Source: Poriferisodalis sp965204125
GTDB lineage: Bacteria > Actinomycetota > Acidimicrobiia > Acidimicrobiales > Poriferisodalaceae
Direction of reading: 5' to 3'
DNA length: 64,000 bases
Assembly: GCF_965204125.1 (NCBI RefSeq)
Contig: NZ_OZ241968.1
Location: 372,001 to 436,000 of the forward strand
Shown: piece after piece, positions 51,221-61,664 of the stretch
How the letters are laid out: every line of letters starts with the position of its first letter
How positions within the stretch are numbered: position 1 is the stretch's first letter
Position numbers and translations under genes: made by a program
Notes under the pieces: generated by a model
Databases searched by the model: none
The model's input: only the letters and a program-made list of their open reading frames with translations
What the model was told of the DNA's origin: nothing

Positions 51221-51901
51221 CTAGCGTTGTTCAATGACAGCAGCGATCAACTTGTAGACTCTACCCTCGTAGGGCTCGCCCAGACTAATTGTGAGGTAGC
51301 ACTCGCCGAGAGAATACACGCCGTCGGGATGAGCGAGCCACTTACGTTCTTGAATTGGATCAGTAATCCACAATGCGTAGCTGGAGTCTGCGTGGCGAAA
51401 TCGGCCCTGTACTCGCCGCTTAGAATTGCCGAATGCCGTGCCTGGCGCAAAGACTCGTAATTGCATTTCGCTAACTGATACGAAGCGCAGCGATTCTGTG
51501 AGTGCACCGACTTCGTTCAGCGGAATGCAATCATTCTTGCCATTGTATGTGCTATGATTGTCGATCCATAGAGGCGAAACCGGCTCTACGAGATCCTGTA
51601 ATTTGCTGCGCTTGAACGTGCCCTTCTTTTCCCAGTAGTACTCCGAATCTAGCAGCCAGTTCTCGGTTTGATATCCCTCAGGCTGGGCTCTAAGCATTTG
51701 TATCTCGATGATGTCAAGCAATTTGGGGTCGCTACCGTCTGCGTATTGCCGCTCGTATTCGGACACCTCTCGCTCATGACGCTCGCTAACGGGACGAACC
51801 CAGCCACCAATCGAAGACTTGCTCCAGATGCGGCCCGCGATGCAGCGGCCTGACAGTTTCCGGGAGTTTGCCAAGCACACGATGCGCACCGTTGTGAGCA
51901 T
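51221..51901 (-). CDS. Probable dual-OB-domain protein (island gene 1)
   Basis: 226 residues from ATG 51901. VRIVCLANSRKLSGRCIAG and GGWVRPVSERHEREVSEYER at the N-terminus, and LRVFAPGTAFGNSKRRVQGRF with ALWITDPIQERKWLAH and CYLTISLGEPYEGRVYKLIAAV at the C-terminus, look like the dual OB-fold (DuOB) domain that accompanies DUF488 proteins; this assignment is from memory and moderate. OB folds bind nucleic acid or nucleotides. It is the first gene of the three-gene operon. Confidence 0.65.
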   Translation of the reverse strand: MLTTVRIVCLANSRKLSGRCIAGRIWSKSSIGGWVRPVSERHEREVSEYERQYADGSDPKLLDIIEIQMLRAQPEGYQTENWLLDSEYYWEKKGTFKRSKLQDLVEPVSPLWIDNHSTYNGKNDCIPLNEVGALTESLRFVSVSEMQLRVFAPGTAFGNSKRRVQGRFRHADSSYALWITDPIQERKWLAHPDGVYSLGECYLTISLGEPYEGRVYKLIAAVIEQR

Positions 51902-51967
51902 ATGCGCGCTGTTGCTGTGAACGAAAGAATCTCCGATGCTCCACTGAGCCCACGGAGGCCAGCGATC

Positions 51968-52099
51968 GGCTTGCGCGGTCAGATGCAGCGGTTCATCGAG
52001 TTGGGCGCATCGAAGTTCGTACTCGTGCTGGTGGGAGCGCCCGACGACTGGTTCGCGGAACTCGAGGGTGTGGCCAGCGCAGTCCTGCCGCTGCAGAAC
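51968..52099 (+). pseudogene. Duplicated 3' fragment of an LLM oxidoreductase gene
   Basis: 132 bases align without gaps to 49957-50088, with about 16 mismatches by hand count. The fragment encodes GLRGQMQRFIELGASKFVLV onward to AVLPLQN but lacks a start and its stop is lost (CAG instead of TAG). It marks the distal edge of the low-GC island and probably descends from a donor allele. Confidence 0.75.
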
Positions 52100-52175
52100 C
52101 AGGACGCTGAGCCGCTCGGCCTCAGTCAGCGTTCGTGGACGCCGCTGCGCAACGAGGAGGTTGGGTTGTTCGGCG

Positions 52176-53048
52176 TCAGCCGGCGTCCTCGGCCGCCGCA
52201 GAGGAATTCAGCAGAGCCTCGAGCATCTGCTCGACAGAGGCGCTGCGGGAGTTCTTGAACTCGCCGAGGCGCGCGAACACCTCGCTGGCGGCGCGGTGGA
52301 AGCCGTCGGGCAGCCCGGCCGCCGCGAACGTGTCGGCGATCTCGTCCATCTCGCCCACCCAGCGCCACGCTTTGGGCGCCGACCGGATCGACGTGTAGGT
52401 CAAGCGCTGCGACAGGCCTGATTGAGACAGGCCCCACTCGGCGGTCAGCTCATCGGAAACGCCTTCGGCTGCGGCTAGGGCCGCCACCGCCACCAGCAGG
52501 GCGTTGGTGCCCTTGGTCCACGACGCGTAGGCCATCTTCAACGCCGAGGCAGCCCCGATGCCGCCGCCATCCAGCACACGGGCATCCAATGGTGACCCGG
52601 CGAATCTCGCCGCGACGCCGGCCGCGTCGGGTCCTGCGAGGTAGAGCCGAGTGGTTCCGGGTTCTCGCGCCGGCGGACCGATCACGCTGCCGTCAACGAA
52701 GTGCTCGAAGCGGGCGGCGATGCGCCGGGCAGTAGCCGGTGAGACAGCATTGGCGTCCACGTAACAGCCCGCAAAGCCGGCATCGGCCACCGTGGCAGCC
52801 AGCTCTTCCGCGCCATGGGGAGGGCACACCGAGATCACGATGTCAGCCGCGGCCACCAATGATGCCGAGTCGCCGACGTCGGTGAGGCCGGCACCGTGCG
52901 CACGCTCGCGCGTCTCGGCCGATCGACCCTCGCTGGCCCACAGCACCTTGCCCGAGCAGGCCGCAGCCAAGGTCACGCCCATGTCGCCGGGGTGCAGCAC
53001 CCCGGTCACGGCTTCGTCGGGCGTCGTGGTGGCTGAAGCCTCGCTCAC
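52176..53048 (-). CDS. NAD(P)-binding dehydrogenase with DUF1932 C-terminal domain
   Basis: 290 residues from GTG 53048; the longer frame from 53201 runs into the livF gene and is rejected. VTGVLHPGDMGVTLAAACSG begins a Rossmann fold with an imperfect glycine loop, ADIVISVCPPHGAEELAATV and DGSVIGPPAREPGTTRLYLAG follow as in 6-phosphogluconate/3-hydroxyisobutyrate dehydrogenases, and SALKMAYASWTKGTNALLVAVAA is the DUF1932 helical domain. Substrate unknown. It is last in the minus-strand transporter cluster. Confidence 0.82.
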   Translation of the reverse strand: MSEASATTTPDEAVTGVLHPGDMGVTLAAACSGKVLWASEGRSAETRERAHGAGLTDVGDSASLVAAADIVISVCPPHGAEELAATVADAGFAGCYVDANAVSPATARRIAARFEHFVDGSVIGPPAREPGTTRLYLAGPDAAGVAARFAGSPLDARVLDGGGIGAASALKMAYASWTKGTNALLVAVAALAAAEGVSDELTAEWGLSQSGLSQRLTYTSIRSAPKAWRWVGEMDEIADTFAAAGLPDGFHRAASEVFARLGEFKNSRSASVEQMLEALLNSSAAAEDAG

Positions 53049-53073
53049 GCAGCCAGTCCTAGCAGGCTCGCTG

Positions 53074-53910
53074 TTACGAGGACTCCCCTGCAAGGCTCTC
53101 GCCTGCCTCGTTGTCGCCGTCGTCCTGACCGCCGCCGAGGTACGACGTGCGCAGCGCCGGATTCGCCAGCAAGGCCTCGGCGGTGTCGTCCAGAACCACA
53201 CGACCCGTCTGCAGCACCCAGCCCCGATCGGCGATGCCGAGGGCCATGTTGGCGTTCTGCTCCACCATGAACACCGTCATGCCGGCCTCGTGGATCTGGG
53301 AGATGAGCTCGAAGTTCTGCTGCACGAGCGCCGGCGCCAAGCCCATCGACGGCTCGTCCATCAGCAGCACCCGGGGCTGGGACATCAGCGCCCGGCCGAT
53401 GGCCACCATCTGCTGCTCGCCGCCCGACAGCGTGCCCGCCTTCTGGGCGAGCCGCTCCTTGACTCGGGGGAACAGCTCGTACACACGCTCCATGTCTGCT
53501 GCAATGGCGTCGCTGTCCTTGCGCAGGTAGGCGCCGAGTTGCAGGTTCTCCCGCACGGTGAGCCGCTTGAACAGGCGCCGGTTCTCGGGGACCATCGTGA
53601 TGCCGCGAACCACCCGGTAGCTGGTCGGGCGGTCGTTCACGACCTCGCCGTCGAGCACCACCTCGCCAGAGGTGGGCTTGAGCATGCCCAGCAGCGTCTT
53701 CAGCGTGGTCGACTTGCCGCTGGCGTTGCCGCCCAGCAGGCACACCAGCTCACCCTCGTAGATCGACAGATCCACATCGCGCAGGGCATGCACGGCCCCG
53801 TAGTGCACGTTCACCTTGCGCATCTCCAGCAGCGGCGTGCTTGCATCGGCGGCAGCGTCCCCGCCGCGGACGTCCGCTCGTGTCGTGCCGCTCATCGGGC
53901 AGGGCGACAT
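53074..53910 (-). CDS. livF: Branched-chain amino acid-type ABC ATPase LivF
   Basis: 278 residues. LEMRKVNVHYGAVHALRDVDL, Walker A GGNASGKSTTLKTLLG (Ala replaces the usual Gly), ENRRLFKRLTVRENLQLGAY typical of LivF, signature TLSGGEQQMVAIGRALM, Walker B VLLMDEPSMGLAP, and H-loop FMVEQNANMAL with Gln instead of His as is usual for LivF. It is the second ATPase of a Liv-type importer. Separated from livG by a binding-protein gene. Confidence 0.94.
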   Translation of the reverse strand: MSPCPMSGTTRADVRGGDAAADASTPLLEMRKVNVHYGAVHALRDVDLSIYEGELVCLLGGNASGKSTTLKTLLGMLKPTSGEVVLDGEVVNDRPTSYRVVRGITMVPENRRLFKRLTVRENLQLGAYLRKDSDAIAADMERVYELFPRVKERLAQKAGTLSGGEQQMVAIGRALMSQPRVLLMDEPSMGLAPALVQQNFELISQIHEAGMTVFMVEQNANMALGIADRGWVLQTGRVVLDDTAEALLANPALRTSYLGGGQDDGDNEAGESLAGESS

Positions 53911-53945
53911 TGCAGCCGCGCACAGCGTGGGTTCCCCTGCATGCT

Positions 53946-55268
53946 CTAGGGAGCGTAGGAGAACACGATGTTCTCCATGCTGGCTTCGGCATTGGACTCG
54001 CCGCCGAGGTTGCGAACGACGACGAGCTTGTTGGAGCCGCAGTCGCCGAACGAATCGCAGGCGATAGGGCCGATGAGCCCCTCATAGCCGCGCACGCTGT
54101 CAAGGTGCTTCCGGATGCCTGCCCGGTCGATGACGAGGGTGCCCTCCTCCACCCGTGACGCGGCCGCTATGGCGTCCAGCAGCAGTGTCGTGGCGTCGTA
54201 GGCATGCGCCCAGAAAGGCGAGCCGGGTTTGTGGCCGTACAGGTCCTCGTATGCGGCCACGAAGTCGTCAGCGGTCTTGCCGGTGCTCTGGTTCACATTG
54301 CCCGCAAAACGCCGGTCGGGACCCGTGAAGTACATGCCCTGAGATTGCGGCAGCGACAGGAAATTGAGGTTCAGCAGGCTGTCAGCCGCGACCAGCAGGG
54401 TGTCTTCGAGGCCCGGCACTCCCGGTGCCTGGTCGGCGACGAAGTCGCCTGCCGGCTGGAAGATGGGCAAGAACAGCGCCTCGGGACGGCCTGCGGCGAT
54501 CTCGGTGAGCACCGGCACCATGTCGCTGTCTTCCTTGTTGATGGCCGACAGCCGCGTGATCGTGCCGCCCTCCCGCTCGAAGGCATCGGCGAAAGCCCGG
54601 GCCAGGCCTTGGGTGAAGGGGTCGCCGTCGTGGATCGCCGCTGCAGTGCTCAAGCCCAGATCGTCATGCACGAACTGGGCCATCGCTGCGCCCTGGAACA
54701 CATCGTTGGTGACGGTGCGGTAGAAGCCCGGGGTGTAGTTCGGACCCGGGTTGCCTGCCAGATCCGATGTGAGCGCGGGAGAGGTGGCGCCTCCGGAGAT
54801 CATCACCATGCCCGCAGCCGTCACCAGCGGCGCCGCCGCAATGGCCGCGCTCGAACACGACGTCCCGATGACCCCGACGACATCAGAGTCGGCGACGATG
54901 GCTTGGGCGGCAGCCTGCCCGCCGTCGCTCGAGCACAGGTCGTCGAGGCTCGCGCCGAGATCCACATCGAATCCGTGGATTTGGCCGTAATCGTTCACCG
55001 CGATAGCAGTAGCGCGGTCGATCGCGAGGCCGACGATCGAATAGTCGCCGGTGATGGCTTCCAGCGAGCGGATCTGGATGGCGTCGCCCTGTTGGACCTC
55101 CACGACGCCGAGCGAGCTCTCGCCGGCTGCTGTGCCGGCAGAGCCGACATCGGCATCGGCCTCTTGGGCCGTGTCCGCACTGCATGCGGCGGCTGCGAGC
55201 GCCATGGCAGTCACGACAGCGAGCAGAACCTTCAGCCGGAGCGTTCGGAGTATCGACATCGATCTCAT
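53946..55268 (-). CDS. ABC transporter substrate-binding lipoprotein (copy A, Liv-type)
   Basis: 440 residues with a signal peptide (LRLKVLLAVVTAMALAAAACS, lipobox AAAC). Type I periplasmic-binding fold: GDAIQIRSLEAITGDYSIVG, VVGVIGTSCSSAAIAAAPLV, MVMISGGATSPALTSDL, TAAAIHDGDPFTQGLARAFA and FWAHAYDATTLLLDAI. It is a paralogue of copy B at 59228 with many identical blocks. It lies between livG and livF. Ligand unknown; amino acids, amides or urea are typical of the family. Confidence 0.92.
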   Translation of the reverse strand: MRSMSILRTLRLKVLLAVVTAMALAAAACSADTAQEADADVGSAGTAAGESSLGVVEVQQGDAIQIRSLEAITGDYSIVGLAIDRATAIAVNDYGQIHGFDVDLGASLDDLCSSDGGQAAAQAIVADSDVVGVIGTSCSSAAIAAAPLVTAAGMVMISGGATSPALTSDLAGNPGPNYTPGFYRTVTNDVFQGAAMAQFVHDDLGLSTAAAIHDGDPFTQGLARAFADAFEREGGTITRLSAINKEDSDMVPVLTEIAAGRPEALFLPIFQPAGDFVADQAPGVPGLEDTLLVAADSLLNLNFLSLPQSQGMYFTGPDRRFAGNVNQSTGKTADDFVAAYEDLYGHKPGSPFWAHAYDATTLLLDAIAAASRVEEGTLVIDRAGIRKHLDSVRGYEGLIGPIACDSFGDCGSNKLVVVRNLGGESNAEASMENIVFSYAP

Positions 55269-55326
55269 CGCACCGCCTCATCGCGGTTCACAAGGACACC
55301 GGCGACGGCATCGGGACGTTCGGCGC

Positions 55327-56159
<833 letters not shown>

Positions 56160-56163
<4 letters not shown>

Positions 56164-58022
56164 GCCGACTCGCCTGCGGGCCGGGCCGCCTCTACGGTGC
56201 TGCCCGAGGTTGCTGCGGTGGAGGCGGTGGCATCGTCGCCGCCGTCGTCGTCTTCGGTCTGCCCGCGCAGCCAGGCGTCTTGAGCCAGCTCTTCCTGGTG
56301 CAGCTCGCGGGTGCGGCGCACGCTGGGTATCAATCCCTCGGGCCGGGCCAGCATCATCCACACCAGCAGCGCCCCGTAGATGAGCAGCTTGAACTCGGAG
56401 AACTCCGCCAGCAGGCCCGGCTGCTTGGGGCCGCCGAGCACGCCGATCAGCACCGCCGAGCCGGCGATGACGCCGACGATGCTGCCCATGCCGCCGAAGA
56501 TGACCACCACCAGGATCACAATCGACACCAGGATCAGGAAACTGGCGGGGAACACCGAGCCCACCTTCGCCGAGAAGATCGCCCCGCTGAACGACCCCAG
56601 CACGGCACCCACCACGAACGCCAGCAGCTTGACGTTGACCGTGTTGATGCCCATGGCCTCGGCCACGGTCTCGTCCTCGCGCACGGCCATCCACGCACGC
56701 CCGATGCGCGACCGCTCGAGCCGCCACGAGACGTAGATGGCGATCGCGCAGAACGCGAGCACCAGGTAGAAGACGCTGCGCGGATCGGTACCGGCCACCT
56801 CGGCCAGGCCGAAGATCTCTGCACCCGGGATGTTGGTGATTCCCTGGGAGCCGCCGAACCATCCCGACAGCCAGTCCGACAGGAACAGCAGGCGGATGAT
56901 CTCGCCGAAGCCGAGCGTGACGATGGCGAGGTAGTCGCCACGCATGCGGATGACTGGGGCGCCGATGAACAGCCCCACCAGCCCGGTCAGGAGCACAACG
57001 CCGATGAGCGCCACAAACCATGGCAGCTCCGGGTGGATCTTCGGCGATGTGGCAGCGGTGAGCACCGCTGCGCTGTAGCTGCCCACGGCAAAGAACGCCA
57101 CGTAGCCCAGGTCGAGGATGCCGGCGAGGCCGACCACGATGTTCAGCCCCAGCGCCAGCAGCACGAACAGGCCGACGTTGGCGAGCAGCTCGTTGGTGAG
57201 CTTGCCAGCGAACATCGGCAGGATGACGAGCACTGCGGCGGTGGCCATGATCAGGCCGAGGTGGGCCCGGTTGCGGGCGGGGCCTTCGAGGGCGTCGACG
57301 CGGGCCTTGGCCCCCTTGACGCGGCCCCGGGCCACGAAGGCCAGCACGCCTGATCCGGCGGCGAGGGCGATGGCACCGGTGATGGTGAGCCCACCCCGGG
57401 GGGCATAGAACCAGTCGATCAGCCCCTCGACGCCCATTCCCTCGGCCAGGTCGGTGGTGAGCGATTCGAGCACCGCCGAGCCGAACAGGGTGAGCACCAT
57501 GGTCCACAGCACCCGCCGTGCCACCGGCGGCACCACTCGCAGCAGGCCGCCCGCAGCGCCCACGGCTGCGCCGATGGCGAGCCAGATGAACACCGCGAAC
57601 GCCGTGCCGCTGTTGAACGCCAGCAGGTCGGCCAGGATCGGGCTCCAGTTGACCAGCGGCTCGCGCAGGTCGAAGTTGGCGATGAGCACCGCCAGCAGCG
57701 ACAGTCCGCCGCCAACGAGCGCACCGCATGCGGCCCCGCCGATGACTTCGTGGGCGCCGGGGCGGTGGAACGGGACGCCCTCGCGCCGGATCTGGTGCCC
57801 GATACGGCTGCCGGCCGCCAGCGGCAGCACCACCAGCGAGAGGTAGCCGAGGCTGAGAACGCCCTCGATGATCGCCCGGCCGTCGAGTTTGACCGGCATG
57901 TTGGACAGCGAGATGAAGATCTGCCCGATAGCGCCGATGGCACCCATACGGGCGACGCGGCGCCAGTCCTGGGCGAGGGGCGGGCGTGGCGGCGCGTCAG
58001 GCTCGACGCTGGTGAGGCTCAT
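56160..58022 (-). CDS. livM: LivM permease with large N-terminal membrane extension
   Basis: 620 residues, about twice the usual 300-350. The C-terminal half (from about residue 260) is LivM: GLNIVVGLAGILDLGYVAFF, RMRGDYLAIVTLGFGEIIRLL, GRAWMAVREDETVAEAMGIN and VFPASFLILVSIVILVVVIF. Residues 30-260 add roughly seven further membrane segments (IIEGVLSLGYLSLVVLPLAAG, GGAACGALVGGGLSLLAVLI and others) with no recognised domain. The C-terminal tail is acidic. It overlaps livH and livG by four bases each. Confidence 0.9.
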
Positions 58023-59173
58023 GCCCGGTCCTCCGCCGGCAGCCGCTCGCCGAACAGGCCAGCCGGCTTCACCAGCAGCACGATGATCAGCATCGAGAAC
58101 GCCACGGCGTCACGCAGCTGCGACACGCCGCTCACCCCCAGCGGCTCCAGGATCAGCAACGGCCCCACCGACTCGGCCACCCCGATCGACAGCCCGCCCG
58201 CCATCGCACCGCCCAAGTGGCCGATGCCGCCCACCACCGCCGCGCTGAACGCCTTGATCCCCGGCAGGAAACCAGTGGTGTGAATGACGCTGCGGAACAG
58301 GATTCCCCACAGAATCCCCGCCATGCCCGCCATCGCACCGCCCACCGCGAACACCTTCACGATGGTGCGGTTCACGTCGATGCCCATGAGCGCCGCGATC
58401 TCGGCGTCCTCGGCCACCGCCCGCATCGCCTTGCCGGTCTTGGTGCGATCGACGTAGTACCACAGTGCCGCCATCGACAGCGCAGCCACCACGATCACCA
58501 GGATCTTGGCGCCCTCGATCTGCAGGAAGGTGTGCTTGGCCTTCACCCAGTCCGGCACGTTGGGGTACGACTTGCTGGCCGGCCCCAGCAGCACCACCGA
58601 CGCATTCTGGAGGAAGAACGACACGCCGATGGAGGTGATCAGCGGGATCAGCCGGGGCGCCCCCCGCAGCGGTCGGTAGGCGACCCGCTCCATGACCACC
58701 GCCGTGAGCGACGACACGATGATCGACACCACCACGATGAACACCAGCGAGCCGATGAAGTTCGACTCCCACAGCCCGGCGTCGGCCAGCTTGTTGGAGG
58801 TGATCATGCCGGTCATGGCACCCACCATGAACACCTCGCCGTGGGCGAAGTTGATGAACCCCAGCACGCCATAGACCATCGAGTAGCCGAGCGCGATCAG
58901 CCCGTACATCGACCCCTGGGCGATGCCTGAGATCACCAGCCCGCGGAACTGCGCCCCGGTGAGGCCGGTGGCGTCGGGGTTGGCCCAGCGGGCGAATGGG
59001 TTGTCGGGGTTGATCTCCTGGGCGATGAAGGCCGTGAAGCCGACGGCCAGGACGATCAGCACCGCCACCCGGATGACGGTGAGGAACCAGTCGACCCGGG
59101 TGCGGGGCCGCAGCAGCCGGGCGCGGGGCCGGGGGCGGGGCGCCCCGCTGGGGGGCGCCCCTTCATCCATCAC
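58019..59173 (-). CDS. livH: LivH permease
   Basis: 384 residues from GTG 59173 (ATG 59170 possible); TAGGGT seven bases upstream suggests a leaderless start. A basic N-terminus (RPRARLLRPRTRVDW) and one helix precede the LivH core: SGIAQGSMYGLIALGYSMVYG, INFAHGEVFMVGAMTG, ERVAYRPLRGAPRLIPLITS, GKAMRAVAEDAEIAALMGID and FSAAVVGGIGHLGGAMAGG. It forms the membrane channel with LivM. Confidence 0.94.
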   Translation of the reverse strand: MMDEGAPPSGAPRPRPRARLLRPRTRVDWFLTVIRVAVLIVLAVGFTAFIAQEINPDNPFARWANPDATGLTGAQFRGLVISGIAQGSMYGLIALGYSMVYGVLGFINFAHGEVFMVGAMTGMITSNKLADAGLWESNFIGSLVFIVVVSIIVSSLTAVVMERVAYRPLRGAPRLIPLITSIGVSFFLQNASVVLLGPASKSYPNVPDWVKAKHTFLQIEGAKILVIVVAALSMAALWYYVDRTKTGKAMRAVAEDAEIAALMGIDVNRTIVKVFAVGGAMAGMAGILWGILFRSVIHTTGFLPGIKAFSAAVVGGIGHLGGAMAGGLSIGVAESVGPLLILEPLGVSGVSQLRDAVAFSMLIIVLLVKPAGLFGERLPAEDRA

Positions 59174-59227
59174 TGGATTGACCCTAGAAGGCCGTGACCG
59201 ACCGACCTAGGACCCGACCCCCTGTGC

Positions 59228-60571
59228 TCACGGAACGAAGGAGAACACGACGTTGTCCATGCTGGCCACCGCGTTCTCCTCGCCGCCGATGTTCTGGACC
59301 ACGGTGATGCGGGCAGCGCCGCAGTCGCCGAAGTCGTCGCAGTTGATAGTGCCGATCAGGCCGCTGAAGCCCTCGATGCTGTTGAGGTAGTCACGGATGC
59401 CCTGACGGTCGACGTGCAGGTTGCCGTCGGCGTCGACGTACGACGCGGCAGCGATGGCGTCGAGCAGCATCGTGGTGGCGTCGTAGCCGTGGGCCCAGAA
59501 CGGCGCGGCGGGCGCCTCGCCCCAGCGCTCCTCGTAGGCGGCCAGGAAGTCCTGTGCCGTCTTGCCGGTGCTCTGGTTCACGTTCTCGCCGAAACGAGAA
59601 TCGGGGCCCGAGAAGTACATGCCGGCGGTCTGCGGCAGCGCCAGGTAGTTGGTGTTCAGCAGGCCGTCTGCCGCGAGCAGCACGGTGTTCTCCAGGCCCG
59701 ACACTCCCGGTGCCTGATCGGCCACGAAGTCGCCGGCGGGCTGGAAGATCGGGAAGAACAGCGCTTCGGGGCCGCCTGCTGCGATCTCCGTCAGCACCGG
59801 CACCATGTCGGTGTCTTCCTTGTTGACCGCCGAGAACCCGGTGATCGTGCCGCCTTCGGCCTCGAAGGCGTCGGCGAAGGCCTGTGCGAGGCCCTGGGTG
59901 TACGGGTCGCCGTCGTGGATCGCTGCGGCGGTGGTGAACCCGAGCTCGCCGAAGACGAACTTGGCCACTGCGGCACCCTGGAAGAGGTCGTTGTGTGCCG
60001 TGCGGTAGTAGCCGACGTTGTAGTTCTCGCCGGGCGTGCCCGCCAGGTCTGACGTGAGCGCAGGCGACGTGTTGCCGCCTGAGATCATGACCATGCCGGC
60101 GTCGGTGATGAGCGGCGCCGCGGCCACCGCCGCACCCGAGCAGGATGTGCCGATCACGCCGAGCACGTCTTCGTCGGCCACAACGATCTGGGCGGCTGCC
60201 TGGCCGCCGTCGTTGGAGCACAGGTCGTCGAGCGTGGTGCCCAGGTCGACGTCGAAGCCGTGAATCTGGCCGTAGTCCTCGATCGCGAGGATGACCGCGC
60301 GTTCGAGCGGCAGGCCGAAGAAGGCGACGTCGCCGGTGATGGCGTTGAGCGAGCGGATCTGGACCGCTCCGCCTGCGTCCACCGTGACCCCGCCGAGCGA
60401 GCCGTCGCCGAGATGGTCCATCATCTCGTCGTCGGGCTCATCAGGCGCTTCAGTTGCCGCCGGCGCGGTTGTCGTGTCGGTGGCCTCGCTGTCGCCGTCG
60501 TCGCCGCATGCCGCGGCGAGCAGCGACAGCGCGAAGAGTGCCGCCAAGAGCGTGAGCAGTTTCTTGTTCAT
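59228..60571 (-). CDS. ABC transporter substrate-binding lipoprotein (copy B, Liv-type)
   Basis: 447 residues from ATG 60571, with GGGAGGA upstream; a GTG at 60577 is too close to that site. Signal peptide with lipobox SLLAAACGDDG, then an Asp/Thr/Ala linker and the type I binding fold (AVQIRSLNAITGDVAFFGLP, VLGVIGTSCSGAAVAAAPLI, TAAAIHDGDPYTQGLAQAFA). It is the first gene of the liv operon. Copy A is its diverged paralogue. Confidence 0.93.
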   Translation of the reverse strand: MNKKLLTLLAALFALSLLAAACGDDGDSEATDTTTAPAATEAPDEPDDEMMDHLGDGSLGGVTVDAGGAVQIRSLNAITGDVAFFGLPLERAVILAIEDYGQIHGFDVDLGTTLDDLCSNDGGQAAAQIVVADEDVLGVIGTSCSGAAVAAAPLITDAGMVMISGGNTSPALTSDLAGTPGENYNVGYYRTAHNDLFQGAAVAKFVFGELGFTTAAAIHDGDPYTQGLAQAFADAFEAEGGTITGFSAVNKEDTDMVPVLTEIAAGGPEALFFPIFQPAGDFVADQAPGVSGLENTVLLAADGLLNTNYLALPQTAGMYFSGPDSRFGENVNQSTGKTAQDFLAAYEERWGEAPAAPFWAHGYDATTMLLDAIAAASYVDADGNLHVDRQGIRDYLNSIEGFSGLIGTINCDDFGDCGAARITVVQNIGGEENAVASMDNVVFSFVP

Positions 60572-60740
60572 ACGCACAGTCCTCCCTGAATTCGCCCGAC
60601 GAGTCCTCGCGAAAACACCTCGTGCGCCTGTCGCTCACGGCCGCAGCCACCTGATTCGTGCACGAGCGTCAGCATGGTTCGCCAAGCTGTATGCGTCTGG
60701 CTCACACCCTAGATCACGTCTGTCATGGGAAGGTACCTAG

Positions 60741-61640
60741 TTGAGCGCACCTGTCGAACGAGTTTGGAGCGCCAGCAGGGTGTCGCCCGAGGCGCTGTTC
60801 GCCGTGGGCGCCGTGTCGCAATATCTGGGCGCTGCCACGGCGTTCGAGCTGTTCGACGAGCTGGGGCCGAGCACGGTCGCTCTGCTCCGGGTCGCCGGCG
60901 CCGGAGCGATGCTGGTGCTGCTGCGCCGGTCGTGGCGGCGGCGCTGGTCACGCATCGAATTGGCGTGGACGGCGGCGTTCGGGGCGGCGCTGGCGTCGAT
61001 GAACCTGTTCTTCTACCTGGCCATCGAGCGAGTGCCGCTGGGCAACTCGGTGGCGATCGAGTTCATCGGGCCGATTGCCGTGGCGGCGTTCGGCACCCGG
61101 ACGCTGCGGTCGGGCGGGGCGCTGGCGCTGGCCATCGGCGGGGTGGTGGCATTGGCGGGGTTTGCGCCGCCCGAGGCCCAGCTCGGGGCGCTGTTCTCGC
61201 TGATTGCCGGTGCGCTGTGGGCGGGTTACATCGTGCTGGGGCACCGCGTGGCCCGGGCCGGGATGGCGGTGGACGGGCTCGGCGTGGGCATGCTCATCGG
61301 CGCCCTGGTGATCAGCCCGGTGGGCATCGTCGACGGCGCCGCTGGCGCCGGCGGCCTCGGCGCGGCGGCGGGAGCGCCGCTGCTGCTGGCGGGCGGCGTG
61401 GCGGCGGGTGTGCTGTCGAACGTGATCCCCTACGGCATCGATCAGCTCGTGATGCAGCGGCTGGCGCGGGCAAGATTCGCCCTGCTGCAGGCATTGCTGC
61501 CGGCGACAGCCACGCTGATCGGACTGGTCTGGCTGTCACAGGTGCCCAGCGTGCGTGAGACCATCGGCATTGTGGCCGTGATCGCGGCCATAGTGATCAA
61601 CCGGGAGTCCGACCCGGCAACGACCGATGTGGTCCCCTGA
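60741..61640 (+). CDS. EamA/RhtA-like exporter
   Basis: 299 residues from TTG 60741, supported by GGAAGG seven bases upstream. About ten membrane helices in two EamA repeats: LFAVGAVSQYLGAATAFELF, LASMNLFFYLAIERVPLGNS, VAIEFIGPIAVAAFGTR, ALFSLIAGALWAGYIVLGHR and VIPYGIDQLVMQRLARARFA. The RhtA-type block SNVIPYGIDQLVMxRL suggests efflux of threonine, homoserine or another amino acid. Divergent from the liv operon. Confidence 0.88.
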   Translation: MSAPVERVWSASRVSPEALFAVGAVSQYLGAATAFELFDELGPSTVALLRVAGAGAMLVLLRRSWRRRWSRIELAWTAAFGAALASMNLFFYLAIERVPLGNSVAIEFIGPIAVAAFGTRTLRSGGALALAIGGVVALAGFAPPEAQLGALFSLIAGALWAGYIVLGHRVARAGMAVDGLGVGMLIGALVISPVGIVDGAAGAGGLGAAAGAPLLLAGGVAAGVLSNVIPYGIDQLVMQRLARARFALLQALLPATATLIGLVWLSQVPSVRETIGIVAVIAAIVINRESDPATTDVVP

Positions 61641-61664
61641 GCGGCCGGTGCCTGCGCTCCGTCG

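Larger units (their letters stand above)
50092..51967. other. Low-GC genomic island (DuOB-DUF488-DUF488)
   Basis: The segment is compositionally foreign: the 60 bases from 51541 hold 28 G+C, while those from 49921 hold 46. It contains only the three-gene minus-strand cassette. It begins at the stop codon of an LLM gene and ends at a diverged copy of that gene's 3' end. No integrase, transposase or terminal inverted repeat was seen. Confidence 0.75.

Noticed and set aside
51902..52258. Plus-strand open frame over the island edge as a real gene
   Set aside because: Only the 44 codons matching the LLM C-terminus have protein similarity; the rest is antisense to neighbouring genes, so it is treated as a gene remnant.
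56164..57729. N-terminal extension giving an 800-residue LivG
   Set aside because: It is an out-of-frame reading of livM, Arg/Ala rich, with no domain; LivG starts at 56163.
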